The position numbers and the translations under genes are program-made. Positions 8,351-20,762 of a stretch of DNA of 64,000 nt are shown here, one piece after another. The notes beneath the pieces were generated by a model. It saw nothing but the letters and a program-made list of their open reading frames with translations, was not told the DNA's origin and did no database searches. Numbering within the stretch: position 1 is the first letter of the stretch; every line of letters begins with the position of its first letter. The DNA is from Sinorhizobium glycinis (GTDB lineage Bacteria > Pseudomonadota > Alphaproteobacteria > Rhizobiales > Rhizobiaceae). The stretch is taken from the NCBI RefSeq assembly GCF_001651865.1, contig NZ_LPUX01000050.1, positions 124,492 through 188,491 on the forward strand, in the 5' to 3' direction.

Positions 8351-9328
8351 TTACTTGTGCTTGTGGCCGGCCGCTTCGCCGCCCGCAGCCCCCACGGGCA
8401 GCACATAATCTATTTTTCCGGCCTTTTCGAAGGTGAGCGTGACGGGCACTGCATCGCCCGCGACGAACGGTTTACGCACCTCCATGAACATCAGGTGCAG
8501 AGCGCCGCCCTTCAATTCGACGGTTTCGCCCGCCGGAATGGCGATGCCGTCGCCCAGCTTGCGCATCTTCATGACGTCGTTTTCCATCGCCATCTCGTGC
8601 AGTTCGACGCGGCCGGCCGCCGGGCTTTCGACAGCGACCAGCCGGTCATCGGCGCTGCCCGTATTTTTGATGACGAAGCCGCCGCCGCCGACCTTGGCAC
8701 CCGGCAGCATCGCCTTGGCCGAACCGCCCGAGATTTCGAGATCGCCGGTTTCGACCGAACCGGTCGCGGCGTGATGAGCGCCATGCCCGCCATGGGCATC
8801 CTCTGTCGTCGAAAGCGTCACGGTTAGCGTCGGGGCCGGATGTTCGAGCGCATGGGCGTCCTGTCCCTCGGCCGGCACTTCGTCCCATACGACCTTTGCC
8901 GCAGAGCCGCAAAGCTGCGTCGCCGGGAAGGCGAGCACCGTTTCCTTGTCGAAGCCCGAGACTTTGCCGCGGATAACGAAGGTGTCGTAATGCTCGTCCG
9001 GCAGATTGCCGCCCTTCCAGCGGATTTCGACCGGACCGGAGGAAACCTTCGTTCCGTGATTGTCATAGGTCTTCTGGTAGTCGCCCTTGATGATTTCAAG
9101 CTCCCAGCCGCGCTTCGGCTGCGGCTTGGCGAACACGAAGCCTTCCGGCAACTTCACCTGCACTTCGGTGGTCGGCTTGCCGTCGCAGCCATGCGGCACC
9201 TGCAGAATTGCCTTGAACGTCTTCTCAGTGGGCGTGCTGTCGACTTCGAACGTCGCATGCGCGTGGGCCATGCTGGCGGCGGCGAGCGTCAAGCCGGCCG
9301 TCAGGAGGGTGAATCTGGTCTTGGTCAT
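8351..9328 (-). CDS. Periplasmic copper protein: YcnI-like DUF1775 domain fused to PCuAC copper chaperone
   Basis: 325 aa. The Sec signal peptide ends ...SMAHA, giving a mature protein that starts HATFEVD, which places a histidine at the new N-terminus as in YcnI copper proteins. DUF1775 spans about residues 24-170 with VPHGCDG, KLPEGFV, GWELEI and EIRWKGGNLPDEHYDTF. A His-rich linker (DAHGGHGAHH) leads to a PCuAC domain (~205-310) with the HEMAMEND...MRKL...LHLMFME copper ligand pattern. A His-containing tail (GHKHK) ends it. It probably captures or delivers Cu in the periplasm, for example to cytochrome oxidase. It lies 91 bp downstream of a DUF2946 gene on the same strand. Confidence 0.9.
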   Translation of the reverse strand: MTKTRFTLLTAGLTLAAASMAHAHATFEVDSTPTEKTFKAILQVPHGCDGKPTTEVQVKLPEGFVFAKPQPKRGWELEIIKGDYQKTYDNHGTKVSSGPVEIRWKGGNLPDEHYDTFVIRGKVSGFDKETVLAFPATQLCGSAAKVVWDEVPAEGQDAHALEHPAPTLTVTLSTTEDAHGGHGAHHAATGSVETGDLEISGGSAKAMLPGAKVGGGGFVIKNTGSADDRLVAVESPAAGRVELHEMAMENDVMKMRKLGDGIAIPAGETVELKGGALHLMFMEVRKPFVAGDAVPVTLTFEKAGKIDYVLPVGAAGGEAAGHKHK

Positions 9329-9419
9329 GTCGTAATCTCCGAACCACGCGCCGCGGGACACGGGCGTCGTGGTCAATGCCGCTGGGCGGCGTGATGAAAT
9401 CCGAATTCTCAGGAGAGCG

Positions 9420-9809
9420 TTACGACAGGATTGGCGGCCCACGCGGGGGCGGCAGGAGGCGCAGGGGCGCCAGCGCAACCTGAATGTCCATGACAGGTGG
9501 CTTCACGAGCCGGTTGCCTGTGTCGGCCGGCACGCTTGTCTGCGGCGGCTCGGGCAGAAGCACCGACGCTGCGAGCCGGCAGGCTTCGCAAATCGGAGAG
9601 ATCAGAGGCGATTTTTCGCCATCGTGGCCGACACCGTCGGTGCCGAAGCAAATATCCGCGAAAGAGCCGTCGGGAAGACGATATTCGGCCGCCAGCGCCC
9701 GGTCTGCCGCGATCGCGAGAACGGGCCTATGGGCGAATGACAGGAATACGAGCGCGATCGCGGCAAGCAGCCGCACCGCAGTTCGCCATCTGTCCAGTTG
9801 CCCGATCAT
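9420..9809 (-). CDS. DUF2946-like secreted protein of the copper operon
   Basis: 129 aa. ATG at 9807-9809 has AGGAGG five bases upstream. The N-terminal hydrophobic segment (VRLLAAIALVFLSFA) is a signal peptide or anchor. The mature part has an ICFGTDG cysteine, then CEACRLAASVLLPEPP, the CxxC-containing stretch found in short DUF2946/copper-associated proteins, and a Pro-rich end. It precedes the YcnI-PCuAC fusion with a 91-bp gap, probably as one operon. A metal-binding role through the CxxC is inference. A palindromic repeat directly abuts its Shine-Dalgarno. Confidence 0.75.
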   Translation of the reverse strand: MIGQLDRWRTAVRLLAAIALVFLSFAHRPVLAIAADRALAAEYRLPDGSFADICFGTDGVGHDGEKSPLISPICEACRLAASVLLPEPPQTSVPADTGNRLVKPPVMDIQVALAPLRLLPPPRGPPILS

Positions 9810-9818
9810 CGTCGCCTC

Positions 9819-9925
9819 CTACAGCGCCACGCGTCTTATCAGACGCGCAAAGATCGCTGTAGCACTTTGAATTGCTGCATGGCTTTGTCCTTACATCGAG
9901 GTCGATTTAAGAAGACATGCACTAG
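9819..9925. repeat. Palindromic rhizobial intergenic repeat (two hairpins)
   Basis: Two adjacent imperfect palindromes. The first runs from CTACAGCG (9819) to CGCTGTAG (~9855-9862), with an inner GCGTC..GACGC stem. The second runs from TGCATG (~9876) to CATGCA (~9915-9920). The sequence ...AGCACTTTGAATTGCTGCATG... matches, from memory, a repeat found in many intergenic spaces of Sinorhizobium and relatives. On the minus strand the first hairpin's 3' arm runs straight into the AGGAGG of the DUF2946 gene. Confidence 0.75.
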
Positions 9926-10040
9926 TCGTCTTTTCGTTAGTCACAACCGGCGGCAAATGCAAATGCCGATTTGCCGCAGGCCGGTCGAGGCCGACGATGA
10001 AGTCACGACGACAAAAATATGTTTCATCGCGACATTCACC

Positions 10041-10069
10041 CTTGCCAAAATCCGGGCTTCGCCGTTATC
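10041..10069 (+). promoter_or_regulatory. Putative promoter of the gcv operon
   Basis: CTTGCC (10041-10046), a 17-bp spacer and GTTATC (10064-10069) approximate the rhizobial CTTGAC-N17-CTATAT pattern. A transcript would start near 10076, just before the glycine riboswitch. The -10 is weak, so the call rests on spacing and position. Confidence 0.5.
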
Positions 10070-10077
10070 TGGAGACG

Positions 10078-10240
10078 ATCTTGTTGGGAGAAACCGGTTC
10101 GATCCGGTGCCGAAGGAGCAACCGCCCCGGAAACTCTCAGGCCAAAGGACCAGCAAGGTGCCGGTAGGACTCTGGAGAGAAGCGGTTACGCTCGCCGAAG
10201 GGATAACAATCTCAGGCAAACGGACAGAGGGGGCTCGAAT
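10078..10240 (+). ncRNA. Tandem glycine riboswitch controlling gcvTHP
   Basis: Two glycine aptamers in series. Aptamer 1 shows GGGAGAAACCGG near 10086, GCCGAAGGAGCAACCGCC (10109-10126) and CTCTCAGGCCAAAGGACC (10134-10151). A short linker leads to aptamer 2: CTCTGGAGAGAAGCGG (10170-10185), CGCCGAAGGG (~10193-10202) and AATCTCAGGCAAACGGAC (10208-10225). The core blocks GCCGAAGG and CTCAGGCaAA.GGAC, occurring twice, are the signature of the class. It usually switches on glycine cleavage genes when glycine is abundant. It ends ~65 bp before the gcvT start; no terminator is obvious, so control of translation or of a non-canonical terminator is possible. Confidence 0.95.
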
Positions 10241-10303
10241 TTGTCGGCGTTTGGCGCCGGTAGTGTGAGCCGGCGCGCCATGCGCCAGACCTGGAGGCCG
10301 GAT

Positions 10304-11443
10304 TTGGAAACTATCTCCCGCTTGAGTCATACGCCGTTGCATGCCCTGCACCTGTCGCGCGGTGCGCGCATGGTGCCTTTCGCCGGTTATGAGATGCCGG
10401 TGCAGTATCCCGAGGGCGTGCTCAAGGAACATCTGCATACCCGTGCCGCCGCCGGCCTCTTCGATGTGTCGCACATGGGCCAGGTGACGATCCGCCCGAG
10501 GTCCGGCCGGATTGCCGATGCGGCTTTGGCGCTCGAAAAGCTGGTGCCGGTCGATGTGCTGGGGCTTGCGGAGGGTCGCCAGCGCTACGCGCTCTTCACC
10601 AATCCGGAAGGCGGGATCCTCGACGACCTGATGATCGCCAATCGCGGCGACCATCTGTTCCTCGTCGTCAACGCGGCCTGCAAGGACGCCGATTTCGCGC
10701 ATTTGAAAGAAGGGCTTGGCGACAGCTGCGACGTCAGGCTGCTCGACGACCGCGCCCTCATCGCGCTTCAGGGCCCCCGCGCCGAAGCCGTGCTTTGCGA
10801 ACTCTGGGCGGATGTCGCCTCGATGCGCTTCATGGACGTGGCCGAGGCGGATCTCCACGACGTCGCCTGCATCATTTCCCGCTCCGGCTATACGGGCGAG
10901 GACGGTTTCGAAATATCGATTCCCACCGCTTCGGCGGTCGACGTGACGCAGCGCCTGCTAGAGCATCCGGACGTGCTGGCGATCGGTCTCGGAGCCCGTG
11001 ATTCGCTTCGCCTCGAAGCCGGCCTCTGTCTGTATGGCAGCGATATCGACACCGGCACGACGCCGGTCGAGGCGGCGCTCGAATGGGCAATCCAGAAGAG
11101 CCGCCGGGCCGGCGGCGAGCGGGCCGGCGGCTTCCCCGGAGCCGACCGTATCCTTGCGGAACTTGCGAACGGAACCAGCCGGCGCCGCGTCGGCCTGAGG
11201 CCCGAAGGACGCGCGCCCGTCCGTGGCGGCGCCAAGCTTTTCGCCGATGCGGACGGCGCGGTGCCTGTCGGTTCGGTTACCTCCGGCGGCTTCGGACCGA
11301 GCGTCGACTGCCCGGTCGCCATGGGCTACGTCGAAACCGCCCATGCCGAGAACGGCACACAGCTTTTTGCGGAGGTGCGCGGCAAATACCTGCCTGTCAC
11401 GGTTTCCGCCCTGCCTTTCGTCAAACAAACCTACAAACGCTGA
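10304..11443 (+). CDS. gcvT: Glycine cleavage system aminomethyltransferase (T protein)
   Basis: 379 aa. I choose TTG 10304 because GGAGG (10293-10297) is six bases before it; an in-frame ATG at 10280 is the alternative. T-protein takes the aminomethyl group from lipoyl-GcvH and makes 5,10-methylene-THF and ammonia. Family segments are [27 protein letters not shown], then LFDVSHMGQ with the conserved Asp, [30 protein letters not shown], and [17 protein letters not shown]. The C-terminal barrel ends at KQTYKR. First gene of gcvTHP behind the glycine riboswitch; 16 bp separate it from gcvH. Confidence 0.95.
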   Translation: METISRLSHTPLHALHLSRGARMVPFAGYEMPVQYPEGVLKEHLHTRAAAGLFDVSHMGQVTIRPRSGRIADAALALEKLVPVDVLGLAEGRQRYALFTNPEGGILDDLMIANRGDHLFLVVNAACKDADFAHLKEGLGDSCDVRLLDDRALIALQGPRAEAVLCELWADVASMRFMDVAEADLHDVACIISRSGYTGEDGFEISIPTASAVDVTQRLLEHPDVLAIGLGARDSLRLEAGLCLYGSDIDTGTTPVEAALEWAIQKSRRAGGERAGGFPGADRILAELANGTSRRRVGLRPEGRAPVRGGAKLFADADGAVPVGSVTSGGFGPSVDCPVAMGYVETAHAENGTQLFAEVRGKYLPVTVSALPFVKQTYKR

Positions 11444-11459
11444 CCAGGAGAAAGCGCGC

Positions 11460-11821
11460 ATGCTGAAATTTACCGAAGAACACGAGTGGCTGAAGGTCGA
11501 AGGCGGCGTTGCGACGGTCGGCATCACCGAACACGCAGCCGGTCAGCTCGGCGATCTCGTCTTCGTGGAACTGCCGGAAACCGGCGCGACCTTCTCCAAG
11601 GGCGATTCGGCTGCCACCGTCGAATCGGTGAAGGCGGCCTCCGACGTCTATTGTCCGCTCGATGGAGAGATCGTCGAGGTCAATCAGGCGATCGTCGACG
11701 ACCCGGCACTCGTCAACAGCGATCCTCAAGGGGCGGCCTGGTTCTTCAAGCTGAAGCTTGCCGATCCGCGCTCCGCCGATGCTCTTCTCGATGAAGCAGC
11801 CTACAAGGAGCTCGTCGGCTG

Positions 11822-11822
<1 letters not shown>
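11460..11822 (+). CDS. gcvH: Glycine cleavage system H protein (lipoyl carrier)
   Basis: 120 aa, standard length. ATG 11460 follows CAGGAGAAAG. It carries the aminomethyl intermediate on a lipoylated lysine between the P, T and L proteins. The lipoylation site is K58 within [15 protein letters not shown]; the N-terminal [21 protein letters not shown] and the C-terminal WFFKLKL are typical. Its TGA overlaps the gcvP ATG (TGATG), indicating translational coupling. Confidence 0.97.
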
Positions 11823-14686
<2,864 letters not shown>

Positions 14687-14726
14687 ATACCTGGGCGCGC
14701 CTTGGGTGCGCCCCTTTTGCTCAAAA

Positions 14727-14760
14727 GCAAAGGCCCGGTGGAGAACCGGGCCTTTGTTGC
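14727..14760 (+). terminator. Rho-independent terminator after gcvP
   Basis: Stem AAAGGCCCGGT (14729-14739) with ACCGGGCCTTT (14745-14755) around a GGAGA loop, then GTTGC. It sits between convergent gcvP and sufA; the AAAGG side also supplies a T-rich tail for the minus strand, so it can act in both directions. Confidence 0.8.
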
Positions 14761-14785
14761 GTCTCGTACGCTGAAAAGTAACCGG

Positions 14786-15178
14786 TCAGTTCGCGCGCAC
14801 CACCGGATCACCCTGGGCTGCAAGTGCCGCCAGGTCGGCGGGTTTCAACTCGACGGATTCGCCGCAGCCGCAGGCGGAGGTCTGGTTCGGGTTCTTGAAG
14901 GTAAAGCCGGAGCGCAAGGCGGTTACTTCGAAATCCATCTGGGTGCCGAGCAGATAGAGCACCGCCTCCGGCGCCACCCAGACCTTGGCGCCCTGATGTT
15001 CGATCAGATCGTCCTTTGGGTTGGCTTCGGTCACGAGATCGACGGCATATTCCATGCCGGCGCAGCCACCCTTCTTGATGCTCAGGCGAATGCCCTTGGC
15101 ATCGCTTCCGGCATTCTCGACGATCGACCGTACGCGGCCGGCAGCGGCATCGGTCAGGCTCATTACGGCAAAGCCCAT
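14786..15178 (-). CDS. sufA: A-type iron-sulfur carrier SufA
   Basis: 130 aa from ATG 15178 (MGFAVMSLTDAAAGRV). A-type proteins receive Fe-S clusters from the SufBCD scaffold and pass them to target proteins. The three conserved cysteines are visible: C39 in KKGGCAG, and C103 and C105 in SACGCGES. Last gene of the suf operon, 256 bp after sufT; a palindromic repeat lies in that gap. A perfect CGCCGGG/CCCGGCG hairpin lies at 15199-15219, just upstream of the Shine-Dalgarno AAGGAG. An upstream ATG at 15196 is possible but adds residues not usual for the family. Confidence 0.93.
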   Translation of the reverse strand: MGFAVMSLTDAAAGRVRSIVENAGSDAKGIRLSIKKGGCAGMEYAVDLVTEANPKDDLIEHQGAKVWVAPEAVLYLLGTQMDFEVTALRSGFTFKNPNQTSACGCGESVELKPADLAALAAQGDPVVRAN

Positions 15179-15330
15179 CGGCTCCATCTCCTTCATATCG
15201 CCGGGTTAAAGGCCCGGCGCTTTCCAGAATTGAATGTAGTGCCCGTATGTTAACGGATCAATATGCGGCCCTCACCTGGTTTGATCGAGCGGAATGCGGG
15301 CGGAAAACCGCGCACACTTTTCCTCATCCC

Positions 15331-15437
15331 GCTCTAGAGCATTTGCAGTCAGGTGGAATCACCTGACGTCGCACAAATGCGGCAAAAACAAAGGCTTAGA
15401 GCGGCGGCGCGAACGTATGTGAGCGCATCCCGCTCTA
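15331..15437. repeat. RIME-like palindromic repeat, copy 1 (inside suf operon)
   Basis: About 107 bp from GCTCTAGAGCATTT to GCATCCCGCTCTA. It contains the palindrome CAGGTGGAATCACCTG and two AGAGC/GCTCT arms. The same sequence occurs inverted at 22917-23022 with a few differences, which shows directly that it is a dispersed repeat. The last three bases on the minus strand supply the TAG stop of sufT. Confidence 0.9.
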
Positions 15438-15815
15438 ATACCAGCCGAGCGCCACCTGCGCCTCTTCCGACATGCGGTCCGGCGTCCATGGCGGATCGAA
15501 GGTCATCGTCACCTCGACGCCCGAAACGCCCTCGACGGCGCCGACGGCGTTTTCGACCCAGCCCGGCATCTCGCCAGCAACCGGGCAACCCGGCGCCGTC
15601 AGCGTCATGTCGATCTTCACCATGCGGTCGTCCTCGATGTCGATCTTGTAGATGAGACCGAGTTCGAAGATATCGGCAGGAATTTCCGGGTCATAGACCG
15701 TCTTCAGCGCGGCGATGATGTCGTCGCTGAGGCGAGCCAGTTCCTCGGCGGGAATGGCCGAGTGTACGATGCCTTCGCGGACATCGACCTTTTCTTGAGC
15801 TTCCCCGAGACTCAT
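15435..15815 (-). CDS. sufT: SufT-like protein (DUF59/MIP18 family)
   Basis: 126 aa. ATG 15815 has a perfect AAGGAGG upstream. DUF59 domain from about residue 25: DDIIAALKTVYDPEIPADIFELGLIYKI, then MTLTAPGCPVAGEMP with the conserved Cys, and FDPPWTPDRMSEEAQVALGWY. SufT/SufX proteins help Fe-S maturation, probably in cluster transfer. In rhizobia this is the X gene of the sufS2BCDS1XA operon. Eleven bases separate it from sufS. Its stop codon lies in the repeat element, so the repeat's edge defines the C-terminus. Confidence 0.93.
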   Translation of the reverse strand: MSLGEAQEKVDVREGIVHSAIPAEELARLSDDIIAALKTVYDPEIPADIFELGLIYKIDIEDDRMVKIDMTLTAPGCPVAGEMPGWVENAVGAVEGVSGVEVTMTFDPPWTPDRMSEEAQVALGWY

Positions 15816-15825
15816 GTCTGCCTCC

Positions 15826-17067
15826 TTAGGCAAAGAACTTGCGCGCGTGTTCCAGCGCGTCCGCCAGCGCATCGACTTCGGCCCGGGTGTTGTAGAGGCC
15901 GAAGGACGCGCGGCATGTGGAGGTGACGCCGAAACGTTTCAAGAGCGGTTGCGCACAATGGGTGCCGGCCCGGACGGCGATACCGGCACGGTCGATCACC
16001 ATCGAAACGTCATGGGCATGAATGCCGGCTATTTCGAATGCGAAGATGCTGCCCTTGCCGGGCGCATCGCCGAAGACTCGGAGAGAGTTTACGCTCGACA
16101 GGCGCTCCCGGGCATAGGTCGTCAAGTCCGCCTCGTGCGCCCTGATCGCCTCGCGGCCGACCTTCTCCATGTAGTCCAGTGCGTAGCCGAGCCCGATCGC
16201 CTGGACGATCGGCGGCGTGCCGGCCTCGAACCGGTGCGGCGGATCGTTATAGGTGACGCGATCCTCGGTCACCTCCTCGATCATCTCGCCGCCGCCCATG
16301 AAGGGCCGCATCTCCTTGAGCCGCTCAGTTTTACCGTAGAGCACCCCGACGCCGGACGGACCGTAGAGCTTGTGGCCGGTCATCACGTACCAGTCGCAGC
16401 CGATATCCTGGACGTCGACGGGCATATGCACCGCGCCCTGGCTGCCATCGACGAGCACCGGAATGCCGCGCTCGCGGGCGATGCGGCAGATTTCCTTGAC
16501 GGGAACGACCGTGCCAAGCGCATTCGACATATGGGTGATTGCGATGAGCTTCGTCCGCTCGGTCAGGCACTTGACGAAATCCTCGATGTGGAACGCGCCG
16601 TCGTCGTCGACCGGTGCCCAGACGAGCTTGGCACCCTGCCGTTCACGGATGAAGTGCCAGGGCACGATGTTGGAGTGGTGCTCCATAATGGAGATGACGA
16701 TCTCGTCGCCCTCCCCGAGATGCGGCATGCCGTAGCCATAGGCGACCGTGTTGATCGCCTCCGTCGAGGACTTGGTGAAGACGATGTTGTCCACCGATGG
16801 CGCATTCAGGAAGCGGCGCACCTTTTCGCGCGCCCCCTCATAGGCATCCGTGGCGGCATTCGAGAGGAAGTGCAGGCCTCGATGCACATTGGCATATTCA
16901 TTGGAATAGGCATGCGCAATCGCATCGATGACGACCTGCGGCTTCTGCGCCGATGCGCCGTTGTCGAGATAAACAAGCGGCTTGCCATAGACCGTCCGCG
17001 AAAGGATCGGGAAATCCTGTCGGATCGTTTCGACGTCGTAGGCCGGCACCGGCACAGTGTGTTCCAT
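15826..17067 (-). CDS. sufS: SufS-type cysteine desulfurase (group II)
   Basis: 413 aa from ATG 17067; a TTG at 17079 directly after the sufD stop is an alternative. PLP enzyme that mobilises sulfur from cysteine for the SufBCD scaffold. PLP lysine is K233 in MTGHKLYGPSG; the persulfide cysteine is C371 in RAGTHCAQPL with the short group II loop. Other landmarks are LDNGASAQKP, NVHRGLHFLSN and EHHSNIVPW. No SufE is present here, and the enzyme is one of two desulfurases in the operon (the other at 20763-22004). Confidence 0.96.
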   Translation of the reverse strand: MEHTVPVPAYDVETIRQDFPILSRTVYGKPLVYLDNGASAQKPQVVIDAIAHAYSNEYANVHRGLHFLSNAATDAYEGAREKVRRFLNAPSVDNIVFTKSSTEAINTVAYGYGMPHLGEGDEIVISIMEHHSNIVPWHFIRERQGAKLVWAPVDDDGAFHIEDFVKCLTERTKLIAITHMSNALGTVVPVKEICRIARERGIPVLVDGSQGAVHMPVDVQDIGCDWYVMTGHKLYGPSGVGVLYGKTERLKEMRPFMGGGEMIEEVTEDRVTYNDPPHRFEAGTPPIVQAIGLGYALDYMEKVGREAIRAHEADLTTYARERLSSVNSLRVFGDAPGKGSIFAFEIAGIHAHDVSMVIDRAGIAVRAGTHCAQPLLKRFGVTSTCRASFGLYNTRAEVDALADALEHARKFFA

Positions 17068-17079
17068 GGTCCTGTCCAA

Positions 17080-18357
17080 TCAGGCGTGTTTTTCGAGCCA
17101 GGCCGAGATCACGCCTTCGAGCGCCTCGACCAGCGCCTCGTCATCTTCGAGCTCCTCGACAATCTCGGCAACGAAGGCGTTGACGAGCATCGCGCGCGCC
17201 TTCTTCTCCGGAATGCCGCGCGAGAGCAGGTAGAACAGCTGCGTATGATCGATATCGATGACCGTTGCACCGTGACCGCACTGCACGTCGTCGGCGAAGA
17301 TCTCGAGTTCAGGCTTTGCCGAGAAGTCCGCGTCATCGGACAAGAGCAACGTATTGCACGACATCTTCGCGTCGGTCTTCTGAGCGTCCTGGGCGACAAG
17401 GATCTTGCCCTGGAAGACACCTTTGGCCCGGTCGAAAACGACGTTGCGGATAATCTCGCTCGAGGTCGTGTGCGGCACGTCGTGGCTGAGCGTGAAGGTC
17501 ACGTCCGTGTGGCTTTCGCCGCCGAGCAGGTTGATGCCGCGCAGCGTCAGATCCGCACCCTCGCCGCTCGCCCTGCCGTGCAGTTCCTGGCGCACCAGCC
17601 TGCCGCCGGCATTGATGACGAACACGTGCAGCTTGGCGTTCTTGCCGAGAACGAAACGAATCTGGCCGAGATGGGTGTCGGCCGGCCCCTGCTGCTGCAG
17701 GATGATCCAGATCACGTCGGCGCCTTCGGCGAGCGTCACGTCGCTGACCGAGGAGACGAAGCTCGCATCTCCGTTGGTTGACAGATGCCGCTCGAGCACG
17801 GTCGCCTTGGAGCCCGCACCGAAAGACACGGGGAAGCGCGTATGGGCCTGGCCGTGGCTTTGCGCCACCTGGATTTCCAGCGGCGCTTCCAGCTCGACGC
17901 CCTCCCCAACGGCGATTTCCAGGCCGCCGCGGACCAGGCCGCCATTGATGCGGCCGATGGCGTCGTCGGAGCCGAGTACCGCAAGTCCGGCAGCTGCCGA
18001 ACCGTCAAGGAGGCTCTCGGTGTAGGAGCGGGACGTTATGCCTTCGGGAAGGCTCTTGAGATCGGCCTCGCCATTGCGCACCGAAAGCACGGTGGAGCCT
18101 GCGACGATCGGATCAACGCGGTCGGCAAAGGCGGACGGATCGGCGGAGGGCACTGCGCGCAGCAGGGTCCGGAGGTCCGTATAGTGCCAGGACTCGACCC
18201 GCCGCGTCGGCAGCCCGGCCGTCTTCAGCTCGTGAACCAGCGTATCGCGGAGCGACAGCACCGCCCCGTCGCCCGGCAGGTCGCCGATCTGGGCGGTGTA
18301 GGCATCGACGAGCGCCGTTTCGGCTGCCGTCATCTTGATGGCCTGTTGCATATTCAT
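17080..18357 (-). CDS. sufD: Fe-S cluster assembly scaffold subunit SufD
   Basis: 425 aa. SufD pairs with SufB and SufC to form the SufBC2D complex on which clusters are built. The C-terminal beta-helix core shows SHDVPHTTSSEIIRNVVFDRAKGVFQGKI and the conserved CGHGATVIDIDHTQLFYLLSRGIPEKKA. AAGGAG precedes ATG 18357; a second ATG two codons on is possible. Its TGA is close to the sufS start and it follows sufC by 22 bp, consistent with one polycistron. Confidence 0.96.
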   Translation of the reverse strand: MNMQQAIKMTAAETALVDAYTAQIGDLPGDGAVLSLRDTLVHELKTAGLPTRRVESWHYTDLRTLLRAVPSADPSAFADRVDPIVAGSTVLSVRNGEADLKSLPEGITSRSYTESLLDGSAAAGLAVLGSDDAIGRINGGLVRGGLEIAVGEGVELEAPLEIQVAQSHGQAHTRFPVSFGAGSKATVLERHLSTNGDASFVSSVSDVTLAEGADVIWIILQQQGPADTHLGQIRFVLGKNAKLHVFVINAGGRLVRQELHGRASGEGADLTLRGINLLGGESHTDVTFTLSHDVPHTTSSEIIRNVVFDRAKGVFQGKILVAQDAQKTDAKMSCNTLLLSDDADFSAKPELEIFADDVQCGHGATVIDIDHTQLFYLLSRGIPEKKARAMLVNAFVAEIVEELEDDEALVEALEGVISAWLEKHA

Positions 18358-18379
18358 TCGAACACTCCTTCAACAGGCG

Positions 18380-19135
18380 TCAGGCTGCCGCCTCGATGAT
18401 GTCGGCATAGCCCTTGGCTTCAAGCTCATGCGCCAGCGTCTTGTCGCCTGACTTGACGATCTGGCCCTTGTAAAGAACGTGGACCGTATCCGGGACGATG
18501 TAGTCGAGCAGGCGCTGGTAGTGCGTGATGACGACGACGGCCCGATCCGGCGAGCGCAGCGCGTTGACGCCGTCGGCGACGACCTTCAGCGCGTCGATGT
18601 CGAGGCCCGAGTCGGTTTCGTCGAGCACGCAGAGCTTCGGCTCGAGAAGCGCCATCTGCAGGATTTCCGCGCGCTTCTTTTCGCCGCCGGAGAAGCCGAC
18701 ATTCAGCGGACGGCGCAGCATTTCCGGCGCGATCTTGAGCTCGGCCGCCGCTTCCTTGACGCGGCGCATGAATTCCGGCGTGGTCAGTTCGTCTTCGCCG
18801 CGATACTTGCGCTGTTCGTTCATCGCCACCTTGAGGAACTGCATGGTGGCAACGCCGGGGATTTCGACCGGGTACTGGAAGGCGAGGAAGATGCCTTTCG
18901 CCGCACGCTCCGAAGGGTCGAGCTCGAGGATGCTCTCGCCGTTGTAAAGGATATCGCCCTCGGTCACTTCGTAGTCTTCGCGCCCCGAAAGGATGTAGGA
19001 GAGCGTCGACTTTCCGGAGCCGTTCGGTCCCATGATGGCGGCGACTTCGCCGGCCTTAACCGTCAGGTCCAGGCCGCGGATGATCTCGGTGCCGTCCTCG
19101 GCGATACGCGCATGCAGGTTCTTGATTTCAAGCAT
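18380..19135 (-). CDS. sufC: SufC ATPase of the SufBCD complex
   Basis: 251 aa ABC-type ATPase, cytosolic. Walker A GPNGSGKST at residues 36-44, Q-loop in FLAFQYPVEIPGV, signature NVGFSGGEKKRAEI, Walker B LCVLDETDSGLDIDALK, and H-loop VITHYQRLLDYI. The DSGLD variant of the D-loop and the FSGGEKKR signature are specific to SufC. Located between sufB and sufD. Confidence 0.97.
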   Translation of the reverse strand: MLEIKNLHARIAEDGTEIIRGLDLTVKAGEVAAIMGPNGSGKSTLSYILSGREDYEVTEGDILYNGESILELDPSERAAKGIFLAFQYPVEIPGVATMQFLKVAMNEQRKYRGEDELTTPEFMRRVKEAAAELKIAPEMLRRPLNVGFSGGEKKRAEILQMALLEPKLCVLDETDSGLDIDALKVVADGVNALRSPDRAVVVITHYQRLLDYIVPDTVHVLYKGQIVKSGDKTLAHELEAKGYADIIEAAA

Positions 19136-19212
19136 ATCAAATCGTCCTCTTGGGAAACGAATAGTTTTCGCGCGCAGGTCCAGCGCGCCGGTTCAACAAA
19201 AAGTCCAAGGCG

Positions 19213-20682
<1,470 letters not shown>

Positions 20683-20698
20683 GTCGCTCTCCAATCTC

Positions 20699-20751
20699 GC
20701 CGGATCCAAGGTCCGGCGGCTTGTCAATGCGGTGCAATATGCGCGCACCGC
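20699..20751 (-). other. Two intercistronic hairpins between sufS2 and sufB
   Basis: GCCGGA/TCCGGC (20699-20704 with 20712-20717) and the perfect 7-bp GCGGTGC/GCACCGC (20729-20735 with 20745-20751). Neither has a U tract. They may mark mRNA processing or stabilise the downstream sufBCDSTA message. Confidence 0.4.
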
Positions 20752-20762
20752 TTATGTAATGG

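Noticed and set aside
15814..17781. Plus-strand frame of 655 codons opposite sufS and sufD
   Set aside because: Shadow of clear SufS and SufD coding sequence on the other strand.
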